Below, piece by piece: positions 19,101 to 25,132 of a stretch of 36,649 bases of DNA. A model generated the notes under the pieces. The model saw only the letters and a list, made by a program, of their open reading frames with translations, was not told the DNA's origin and did not search any database. Within the stretch, counting starts at the first letter, position 1; every line of letters starts with the position of its first letter. The stretch is from positions 1-36,649 of the forward strand of contig NZ_FQVG01000027.1 in NCBI RefSeq assembly GCF_900129265.1, written 5' to 3'. Origin of the DNA: Caloramator proteoclasticus DSM 10124 (lineage in GTDB: Bacteria > Bacillota > Clostridia > Clostridiales > Caloramatoraceae). A program made the translations under genes and the position numbers.

Positions 19101-19352
19101 CTTTATAAATGTTCTAAAACCTACACTTTGTACATTTTGATAACACTTATATGCAGGGAAAAACTCCATTATTGGATTATCCTTGTTTTTTATACCAAAG
19201 GCTGAAATACATTGTCCTCTATTTACATAAAAAATCCACATAGGAATTCCCTTTTCACCTGCAATACCAGGCAAAAAGCTTGAAAAGGGTTTTGAATTAT
19301 TAAAGTTTTCTATTACAAATCTGTTTTTTTCATCAAAGTAATAATTATTCAT
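16137..19352 (-). CDS. Large inverting beta-glucan phosphorylase (GH161- or GH94-SOGP-like)
   Basis: This 1071-residue protein resembles the long phosphorylases of the GH94/GH149/GH161 group. It has an N-terminal region starting YYFDEKNRFVIENF, a block GNGNYRDVNQNRRNDVFF around residues 405-420, and GKPGWYDALNGLPGLFG with D652 as the likely general acid, equivalent to the WNDGL aspartate of GH94. Such enzymes release glucose 1-phosphate from beta-glucan oligomers. Two readings compete: GH161 beta-1,3-glucan phosphorylase, favoured by the adjacent laminaribiose-phosphorylase-like gene, or 1,2-beta-oligoglucan phosphorylase of GH94, which has a similar length (about 1090-1110). There is no signal peptide. 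GGGAGGAT lies before the ATG. It is the first catabolic gene after the transporter. Confidence 0.8.
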   Translation of the reverse strand: MNNYYFDEKNRFVIENFNNSKPFSSFLPGIAGEKGIPMWIFYVNRGQCISAFGIKNKDNPIMEFFPAYKCYQNVQSVGFRTFIKFDNGVVYEPFLNIRNTKNVTQKMYIGMNELEIEEINNENDIQINVLYYMLPQEKLAALVRKVTIKNISKDKKKIEVLDGMPALLPYGVSDGGLKQVGNTLKAWMEVYNHEEGTPIFRMRSSSEDSVNVTEFKEGNFYLSFKNVNGNKELIKPIVDADLVFGMNTSLSFPDVFASNSIEDILRRKQITSNKVPCSFAAASAELNDGETMEVYSVVGHTIEASVLESYKDKFSSDVYINNKYLEGTQIIEKITNDINTKTSSKLFDEYCRQSYLDNILRGGYPVVFNNGGKTFVYYMYSRKHGDLERDYNYFSLQPEYYSSGNGNYRDVNQNRRNDVFFRPEVKSYNIKTFMNLIQADGYNPLVINGVRYRVNANDLHFVDELVEEGDVLKEFLNNSFTPGKLFTFIEQKNIKLKVSEEELLKKIMENVEEEVDAVHGEGFWTDHWTYNLDLIENYLEVYPDKKKDLLFNEYDYTYFDNSEVVLPREKRYVLAGDKVRQYNSLVEDKEKKKLIESRKTYKNLMRANKGLGEIYKTNLITKLVNLACVKFATIDPCGMGIEMEAGKPGWYDALNGLPGLFGSSVAEAYELVRLSNFIVDVLKENKDVEVKLPVEVYDLIEKEVELLETYNKSQEEDRDYKFWSHMSDLREKYREEVKFGFEGKEVSVNAEVLATKILDLKNKLQSKLEKAKEENGGIMPTYFYYDAEEYEVIEDKSEVEEDESTQRYVRVLKFRQHRMPLFLEGVVRGFKIYNDRELLSNVYNKVKESDLFDRKLKMYKVNASLNNETIEIGRARAFTPGWLENESIWLHMEYKYMLEILKSGLYDEFYSDFKNVLIPFMDPSIYGRSPLENSSFIASSANIDESIHGTGFVARLSGATAELLSIWRLMFVGKKPFDMRNGKLTLSFNPILPEWLFDEENKVSFNFLGRCNVTYYNPNRKNTYEIDSSNQRIVLYLIDGGKVEISGNVIEEEYAIKVREGKVNKIDVYLQ

Positions 19353-19501
19353 ATTTATCCTCCCTTGATAAAAAACTTATTTTTTATTTAGTGTTTAAAG
19401 TCAACCTCTTTTAAGTCTAAATCAGCATCTTTTAGGATATTACACCTTAAATATAAAGAGGATAAACCTAAGAAAAATTTTAATTTTTAATAGGTTGTAT
19501 T
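19353..19501 (-). other. 149-bp gap between transporter and catabolic genes, possible hairpin
   Basis: This is the longest gap within the sugar operon. An imperfect inverted repeat (CCTCTTTTAAG at 19405-19415 with a bulged partner ending at 19461) could form in the transcript. A TTGACT on the minus strand near 19400 could be the -35 of an internal promoter, but the -10 is weak. It probably allows the transporter and enzyme genes to be expressed at different levels. Confidence 0.35.
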
Positions 19502-20353
19502 TTATTCCTTAACAGATCCTGCAGATATACTGCTTATTATATATTTTGATAAGAACATAAATGCAATTATAATTGGAGCAACTGACATTGAAATTGCAAG
19601 ATACATAGAACCTAAGTTTTCTGAAACCTTACCACCCTTTAGATATCCCATAAGCACTGGTAGTGGATATTTGTGTGGTGAAACAATTATTGTTAATGGT
19701 ATCAAGTAGTTGTTCCAAGCTCCTATAAATGTAAATATAGACATAGTTGCAATTGCTGGAAGCATTATAGGTAATACTATCTTATGGAATATTGAGAACT
19801 CATTTGCACCATCAATTCTTGCCGCCTCAAGTAGAGCAGGGTGCATTGTAGAAACTAAATATTGGCGCATAAAAAATACTGTAAATGGTGTAGCTATAGA
19901 TGGTACTATAAGTGGAATATAGCTATCTAAAGTTTTTAAAGCCTTGTTTAATTCATAAAATCCAAGTAAACCTAATTGGCTTGGTATCATCATCATAATT
20001 AAAATTAGAATAAATAACACCTTTTTACCCTTAAAATCATAAGCATAAAAACCGTATGCAGTTAATGCCGAAAAATATCCACTTAATATTGTTACAGATA
20101 TGGCAATTATAAAGCTGTTTTTATATCCTAACCATATTCCTTTAAATACCCCATCTGAAACATCCATATGGTACATCATATTTTTATAGTTCTCAATTAG
20201 GCTCTTACCAGGTATTAATGTAAATCCTCTTACTATTTCTGTATTTGAACGTGTTGAATTTATTATCATCATTGCAAAAGGTATTAAACAAATTAAAGCA
20301 AGTAAAGTCAAAGCTGCATATAATATTCCTCTTATAAAATTTCTTTTATTCAA
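19502..20353 (-). CDS. Sugar ABC transporter permease, MalG/CUT1 type
   Basis: This 283-residue inner-membrane permease has about six transmembrane segments. The ATPase-contact EAA loop reads EAARIDGANEFSIFHKIVLP (about residues 175-195), typical of the MalG-like subunit of CUT1 oligosaccharide importers. The start is a TTG; AGGAGGTG lies 6 bases upstream and overlaps the stop of the partner permease, 13 bases away, so translation is probably coupled. With the second permease and the lipoprotein it would import beta-gluco-oligosaccharides. No ATPase gene is present in the operon. Confidence 0.93.
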   Translation of the reverse strand: MNKRNFIRGILYAALTLLALICLIPFAMMIINSTRSNTEIVRGFTLIPGKSLIENYKNMMYHMDVSDGVFKGIWLGYKNSFIIAISVTILSGYFSALTAYGFYAYDFKGKKVLFILILIMMMIPSQLGLLGFYELNKALKTLDSYIPLIVPSIATPFTVFFMRQYLVSTMHPALLEAARIDGANEFSIFHKIVLPIMLPAIATMSIFTFIGAWNNYLIPLTIIVSPHKYPLPVLMGYLKGGKVSENLGSMYLAISMSVAPIIIAFMFLSKYIISSISAGSVKE

Positions 20354-20366
20354 AACTCACACCTCC

Positions 20367-21260
20367 TTAGGCCTCTTCCTTGAACATACCCTTAAATACG
20401 AATATGGAGAATATTAATATTATAAAGAATAGACCATATGCAACTGCTGCGGCATATCCAAAGTTACGGTATTTAAATGCTTGATTATATAGATATAAAA
20501 CCATTGTTACTAATGAGCCCTCAGGTCCACCAAGACCATTTTGAGACATTAGGAAAGGTATTTCAAACAACTGTAATCCACCTATCAATGATGTTATAAC
20601 AACATAAATCATTATAGGTTTTAATAGTGGTAGTGTTACCTTAAAGAAGGTCTGAGTTCTACTTGCACCATCTATCATAGCTGCTTCAAAATAATCCTTT
20701 GAAATTCCTTCTATACCAGCAAAAATTATAATAAATGTATGACCAAACCAAAGCCAAGTTTGTATTAATGAAACCGATAGCTGTGCTGTTTGTGGTTGTC
20801 CTAACCAGTTAACAGGTTTTGATATAAATCCAGCCTTAAGCAGCAAACCATTTAATGCACCGTGCTGCCAATCTAAAATGAATAAGAAAAGTAGTGCAAC
20901 AGATGAAACTGTCATTAAATTAGGTAGATAAAATATTGCACGATATAAACTAACCCCTTTAAGTTTTAATCTTACGTCTGAAAAAATTACAGCAAGAATT
21001 AACGCCAGTGCTAATTGAAGAATTATATTTACTCCCCATATTTTCCAAGTGTTTATAAATGCTTGAAGGAAATATGTGTCCTTTAATAGTCTTGCATATT
21101 GTTGTAATCCTACCCAATTTGCATTAAAAGGAGAACCAATACCTTTATAATCTGTGAAGCTCATATATAAAGAAAGAAGTATTGGATAAATGCCAAATAT
21201 ACTAAAAACAATAAAAAATGGAGCTATAAATAAATATCCGTATTTATTTCTGGAATTCAT
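20367..21260 (-). CDS. Sugar ABC transporter permease, MalF/UgpA type
   Basis: This 297-residue permease has six predicted membrane segments starting with YLFIAPFFIVFSIFGIYPIL. The EAA loop reads YFEAAMIDGASRTQTFFKV (about residues 205-225). It is the MalF-like half of a CUT1 importer, paired with the MalG-like gene downstream. The ATG follows GAGGGTGTACT. A hairpin at 21286-21317 separates it from the binding-protein gene, which would let the binding protein be made in excess. Confidence 0.93.
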   Translation of the reverse strand: MNSRNKYGYLFIAPFFIVFSIFGIYPILLSLYMSFTDYKGIGSPFNANWVGLQQYARLLKDTYFLQAFINTWKIWGVNIILQLALALILAVIFSDVRLKLKGVSLYRAIFYLPNLMTVSSVALLFLFILDWQHGALNGLLLKAGFISKPVNWLGQPQTAQLSVSLIQTWLWFGHTFIIIFAGIEGISKDYFEAAMIDGASRTQTFFKVTLPLLKPIMIYVVITSLIGGLQLFEIPFLMSQNGLGGPEGSLVTMVLYLYNQAFKYRNFGYAAAVAYGLFFIILIFSIFVFKGMFKEEA

Positions 21261-21285
21261 AGTACACCCTCTTTCTTTAAATTAA

Positions 21286-21317
21286 TATAATAGGTGAACA
21301 TAAGTTCACCTATTATA
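21286..21317 (-). repeat. Intercistronic hairpin after the binding-protein gene
   Basis: A perfect 14-bp stem (21286-21299 with 21304-21317, core ATAGGTGAAC) closes a 4-base loop, 17 bases after the lipoprotein gene's stop. A short A/T-rich stretch follows, so partial termination or mRNA protection is likely; this arrangement commonly keeps binding protein levels above permease levels. Confidence 0.75.
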
Positions 21318-21334
21318 CAATTTTCAAAAATTAA

Positions 21335-22687
21335 TTATTTATCTAATGGAGTTTTTATTTCAGGGTATGCATTTTTAACCTGTTTATAGAATTCATTTAT
21401 TGCCGCATCCTTTGTCTTCTTACCTTCGATGTATTCCTTTACTACATTACCCCATATAGTATCTATACCTTGATCATACTTTGTAACAATATTTGGATTT
21501 ATCTTTTCTGCTTCCTTTAAGAAGAATTGATAATGGTTTTGTCCCTTTAAGAATTCATCCTTTGCTGTGTCCTTTACCTTTTCTGTTACTGGCTTGTATG
21601 ATAATAGGTCTCCTGTTTTCTTGTACCACCAATTTAAGAACTCTTCATCGTGAGTCATCATCTTTACAAATTCCCAAGCAGCTCCTTTGTTCTTTGAACC
21701 TGAATATATACCTATCCAAGTTCCTCCCCAGAAGTATGGAGATGGTCCTGATGTTAATCCCCAATCGCCTGCTGTTTCCTTTGCATTTGGTTTAATTACA
21801 TAGTGTAATCCCCAAGTTGGCATTACATAACCAAAAACTTCAGTCTTATTTCCCTTAACCTTGTTTACGTCCTTTTCCCAACCAGCATTTATTGGTATTT
21901 GTCCTTGCATTGAAGCAAACCAAGCTGGTGACCATTCTGGAGCAAGTGCTGTATATTCATTGTCACGTAGCTTCTTTTGATAGTCCATAAAATCTATTTG
22001 TGCTTGAGTTAGTTGTAGTTCATTCTTTTCATTTACCCAAGGCTTTGGATCTGAACCTTTAGCAAACCAACGGATAGCACCTTCGTCTGGTAGAATCTTA
22101 TATCCTGCTTGCTTTAATTCTTCAGCAGCCTTCATAAAGTTTTCCATTGATGAAAGCTTTTGTGCTACAAATGCTGGGTCATCATTTCCCCAAACTTTTC
22201 TTGCAATCCATCTCTTATATATAAATCCACCTGGAGTTGCTTGCCAAGATAATGCCTTTACGTTTCCATTCATATCCTTACCTATGTTATAAACGTAAGG
22301 AACATAATCATCTGCCCATTTATCAGCATTATATGGTTCACCTGATAAGTTTTCCCAATATGGTAAATCAATCCATTGCTTTACCCACGCAATTTCTGCT
22401 GTGAATACATCTGGTGCTCCAACTCCACTGTCTAAAACCGGTTGAAGTTTTGAAGCATAGTTTTCTGTTGGTACAATTGTTAGTTCAGTCTTGATACCGT
22501 ATTTCTCTTCAAAATACTTAAGTGGTTCTTTAAGTTCGTCTGTAAAGGACCAAACTCTTAATACCTTTGTCTTATCCACTTCTAATTTTTCTTTGTTTTC
22601 ACTTGTTTTTTTAGGTCCACAACCAACAAGTGATGTTGTTACAAGCACTGTTGACAATAAGATACCTAAATACTTTTTAATTTTCAT
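21335..22687 (-). CDS. Sugar-binding lipoprotein of a CUT1 ABC importer
   Basis: This 450-residue family 1 extracellular solute-binding protein has a lipoprotein signal peptide: positively charged MKIKKY, a hydrophobic stretch, and lipobox LVGC with the acylated cysteine at residue 23. The mature protein is a two-lobed sugar-binding fold rich in Trp and Tyr, as expected for oligosaccharide binders. The frame opens at a TTG one codon earlier, but GAGGGGGC with 7-base spacing fits the ATG at 22687. It is the first gene of the operon after the LacI regulator, with a perfect LacI-type operator 70 bases upstream. The ligand is inferred from the enzymes downstream to be a beta-gluco-oligosaccharide. 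Confidence 0.94.
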   Translation of the reverse strand: MKIKKYLGILLSTVLVTTSLVGCGPKKTSENKEKLEVDKTKVLRVWSFTDELKEPLKYFEEKYGIKTELTIVPTENYASKLQPVLDSGVGAPDVFTAEIAWVKQWIDLPYWENLSGEPYNADKWADDYVPYVYNIGKDMNGNVKALSWQATPGGFIYKRWIARKVWGNDDPAFVAQKLSSMENFMKAAEELKQAGYKILPDEGAIRWFAKGSDPKPWVNEKNELQLTQAQIDFMDYQKKLRDNEYTALAPEWSPAWFASMQGQIPINAGWEKDVNKVKGNKTEVFGYVMPTWGLHYVIKPNAKETAGDWGLTSGPSPYFWGGTWIGIYSGSKNKGAAWEFVKMMTHDEEFLNWWYKKTGDLLSYKPVTEKVKDTAKDEFLKGQNHYQFFLKEAEKINPNIVTKYDQGIDTIWGNVVKEYIEGKKTKDAAINEFYKQVKNAYPEIKTPLDK

Positions 22688-22756
22688 CAAATTTGCCCCC
22701 TCTTTTTATTTTTTTATAGTAACACTTTTGTGCTAAATACTTAGATTATTATTTTT

Positions 22757-22774
22757 TTCGAAACCGGTTTCGAA
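22757..22774. promoter_or_regulatory. LacI-family operator upstream of the transport/catabolic operon
   Basis: TTCGAAACCGGTTTCGAA is a perfect 18-bp palindrome with a central CG, the pattern bound by LacI/GalR regulators. It lies between the regulator gene and the lipoprotein gene. A second, degenerate copy (15 of 18 identical) lies in front of the regulator gene itself, which supports a local regulator. Confidence 0.85.
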
Positions 22775-22801
22775 TACATTAAAAAAGAAAAAGGATAAAT
22801 T

Positions 22802-23812
22802 TTATATTAAAGATTCACAGGAATCTCTAATAACTAATTCAACTGGAACAATTACAGATGTTCTGCTATTTTTTTTATCTATAGCATTAATTAATATCTC
22901 TGCTGCATTTTCTCCTATCAAATCTGTGTTCTGTCTTATTGTTGTAAGCTTTGGAGTTATATATTTACATAAATCTAAATCGTCATATCCAATTACTGAT
23001 ATATCTTGAGGTACCCTTAATCCCCTATCCTTAATTGCATTTATTGCTCCAATTGCCATAAAGTCTCCTGATGCAAATACTGCAGTTGGTGGTTCCTTTA
23101 ACTCTAAGAGCTTTTTCATAGCATTATAACCACCCTCATAGGAGAAATAGCCCCCATCTACTAAATATTCATCCTTTTTTTCTAATTTAAATCTTCTTAT
23201 AACGTTTAAAAATTCATCATATCTTGCTTGACCTGCAAAGGTATCTAAACTTCCATAAATATGAGCTATTCTTCTGTGTCCTAAAGAATAAAGATATTCA
23301 ATTGCTAAGTAACACCCCTGTATATCATCTGAATGAACACTGCTTGCTCTACTACATTCATTGTCTATTAAAACACAGGGAAAATCACTGTTTATAAGTT
23401 CCTGTATTTCGTTGTTTTGAGGGTCTGAAGTTATTATTATTACTCCATCCACGCCCCTAATTTTGCAGTGATCTAAATAGGTAATTCTGTCGCCACCTAT
23501 ATCCTTTGATATAAATAATAGGTCATAACCTCTTGCTTCTACATTTTTCTTAAAACTTTCTATAACAGCGTTAAAAAACGGATGTTTCATACCTACGTTT
23601 AACTTTTCATCGAATAGTATTCCTATAGTCCAAGACTTTTTTGTAGTTAATATTCTTGCGTGGGAATTAGGGATATACCCCATTTCATTTGCCTTCTCTA
23701 AAATTATTTTTTTAGTTTTTTCACTTACATCTGGATAATTGTTTAAAGCCTTTGATACTGTTGTTGGTGAAAACCCTGTTTCTTTTGATATATCATATAT
23801 TGTAACTGTCAA
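22802..23812 (-). CDS. LacI/GalR-family transcriptional regulator of the sugar operon
   Basis: This 336-residue protein has an N-terminal LacI helix-turn-helix (IYDISKETGFSPTTVSKALN, residues 5-24) with hinge helix, then a periplasmic-binding-protein-like effector domain (about 60-330) with typical blocks such as GVIIITSD, AVFASGDFMAIGA and ISVIGYDD. The start is a TTG; AGAGGTG lies 7 bases upstream. A strong promoter and an operator copy lie just upstream, pointing to autoregulation. The inducer is probably a mono- or disaccharide derived from the imported beta-glucan. Confidence 0.93.
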   Translation of the reverse strand: MTVTIYDISKETGFSPTTVSKALNNYPDVSEKTKKIILEKANEMGYIPNSHARILTTKKSWTIGILFDEKLNVGMKHPFFNAVIESFKKNVEARGYDLLFISKDIGGDRITYLDHCKIRGVDGVIIITSDPQNNEIQELINSDFPCVLIDNECSRASSVHSDDIQGCYLAIEYLYSLGHRRIAHIYGSLDTFAGQARYDEFLNVIRRFKLEKKDEYLVDGGYFSYEGGYNAMKKLLELKEPPTAVFASGDFMAIGAINAIKDRGLRVPQDISVIGYDDLDLCKYITPKLTTIRQNTDLIGENAAEILINAIDKKNSRTSVIVPVELVIRDSCESLI

Positions 23813-23835
23813 GTATTAACACCTCTTATTCTTTT

Positions 23836-23853
23836 TTCGAAACCCATTTCGTA
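23836..23853. promoter_or_regulatory. Second LacI-type operator, in front of the lacI-type gene
   Basis: TTCGAAACCCATTTCGTA matches 15 of 18 positions of the perfect palindrome at 22757-22774. It lies between the -10 box of the regulator's promoter and its start codon, a position suited to autorepression. Confidence 0.75.
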
Positions 23854-23863
23854 ATATATTTTT

Positions 23864-23893
23864 ATTATAACAGTATAACGCATAATACGTCAA
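23864..23893 (-). promoter_or_regulatory. Sigma-A-type promoter of the LacI regulator gene
   Basis: On the minus strand TTGACG (23888-23893) and TATAAT (23864-23869) are separated by 18 bases. The operator starts about 10 bases downstream of the -10. Confidence 0.75.
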
Positions 23894-24048
23894 TATATTA
23901 TATTAAAAAATTTCAGTAAATTTACAATTATATATTATTTCATTATTGCTATAATCATTAAAATAGCAAGAGTTTTGGGTATTATAAGGATTTATTTGCC
24001 AAAGTTTTTTTTATTATTAACAATCTATTTGATGTCTTTAATTTAAAG

Positions 24049-24254
24049 AAGCCCCATAAAAGGATTTTATTACACTCCTTCATAAGCTTTAGCAAATCGT
24101 AGCTTTAGACTTTGAAAAAGTCCGTAATTCAGTACAGGACGTGTCGAACCAAGAAGCCATCAGGACGATGGCATCGCAAGGGTAGGACTTTTCCAACAAA
24201 AAGCTTAGATTTGATTGGCGAAATGAAAGGATACCTTAAAATCCTTCATAGGGC
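24049..24254. repeat. 206-bp imperfect palindrome with a GC-richer centre (MITE-like or structured RNA)
   Basis: The left arm starts AGCCCCATAAAAGGATTTTA and the right arm ends TAAAATCCTTCATAGGGCT. The two arms, about 74 bases each, can be aligned as inverted repeats over their whole length, down to AAAAGTCC (24115-24122) with GGACTTTT (24184-24191). The 61-base centre is clearly richer in GC than its surroundings and holds its own hairpin (GCCATC, 5-base loop, GATGGC, 24155-24171). It lies in the 464-bp gap between the folD stop and the lacI-type promoter. No coding frame is seen. It could be a non-autonomous mobile element, a structured RNA in the folD 3' untranslated region, or both. I do not recognise the family. 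Confidence 0.7.
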
Positions 24255-24276
24255 TAATTAAACTCACCTAAAAAGT

Positions 24277-25122
24277 TTATTTTATCTGTAACCTGCAGGC
24301 ATTAATAAGATTCTTAAATAATACTGTATTTGTTACAGCTCCAACTCCTCCTGGAACTGGGGTTATATCCGACACAATGTCCTTTACGTCCTCAAAATCA
24401 ACATCACCACAAAGGTTGCCCACATTATCCACATTAATACCAACATCAATTACAACTGTATTTTCTCCTACATATTCTTTATTTATATATTTAGCACGAC
24501 CTATGGCAACAATAAGTATATCTGCCTTTTTTGTTATTTCCTTTAAGTTTCGTGTTTTTGAATGGCATATTGTAACAGTTGCATCTTCATTGAGTAGAAG
24601 CATAGATAAGGGCTTACCAACAACCATTGACCTTCCTATTACCACAACATTCTTACCCTTAAGTTCAATGCCATAATGTTTTAATATTTCTATTACTGCC
24701 GATGGAGTACAAGGAGCAAAGCCTGTTTTATCCCCCTCCATAACCTTTGCTACATTTATAGGATTTATACAATCCACATCCTTGTTTGGATTTATGTAGT
24801 TTTTTATTTTATTTTCATCTATATTCTTAGGTAGAGGCCTAAAAAGAAGTATTCCGTGTATTAAAGCATCATTATTTATCTTGTCTATACATTCTATCAA
24901 ATCCTCAGTTTTTACGCCTTCTTCTAATTCAAAGACCTCAACCTTTATACCAAGCTTTTCTGCCCTCTTTAACGCTCCCCTCTCATAGGATAAATCACCT
25001 TCATTTTTTCCAACTCTAACTATTGCAAGCTTTGGTTCTATACCCTTCTCCTTAAGACTCCTAACTTCCTCTATTATTTCATCTGAAAGCTTTTCTGCAA
25101 CCTGTTTCCCATATAGTATCAA
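24277..25122 (-). CDS. folD: FolD-family methylene-tetrahydrofolate dehydrogenase (cyclohydrolase residues altered)
   Basis: This 281-residue protein has the FolD fold: N-terminal folate domain and C-terminal Rossmann domain with VVVIGRSMVVGKPLSMLL and the late PVPGGVGAVTN motif. It interconverts 5,10-methylene- and 5,10-methenyl-tetrahydrofolate. Two of the cyclohydrolase residues are not standard: the catalytic lysine in YxxxK is alanine (Y46-E-R-G-A50), and the glutamine of the VQLPLP block is phenylalanine (F94). The aspartate of KDVD (D117) is kept. The enzyme may therefore be a dehydrogenase only, needing a separate cyclohydrolase such as FchA. The TTG start follows GGAGGG. It lies 10 bases after fhs, in one operon. 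Confidence 0.93.
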   Translation of the reverse strand: MILYGKQVAEKLSDEIIEEVRSLKEKGIEPKLAIVRVGKNEGDLSYERGALKRAEKLGIKVEVFELEEGVKTEDLIECIDKINNDALIHGILLFRPLPKNIDENKIKNYINPNKDVDCINPINVAKVMEGDKTGFAPCTPSAVIEILKHYGIELKGKNVVVIGRSMVVGKPLSMLLLNEDATVTICHSKTRNLKEITKKADILIVAIGRAKYINKEYVGENTVVIDVGINVDNVGNLCGDVDFEDVKDIVSDITPVPGGVGAVTNTVLFKNLINACRLQIK

Positions 25123-25132
25123 GCTATCCCTC

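Noticed and set aside
22757-22774. Catabolite-responsive element (CcpA site)
   Set aside because: The palindrome lacks the TGNAANCG core of cre sites; its match to the copy before the local LacI-type gene makes it that regulator's operator.
24049-24254. CRISPR array or ordinary Rho-independent terminator
   Set aside because: There are no direct repeats with spacers, and the long palindrome has no T-tract next to a compact stem.
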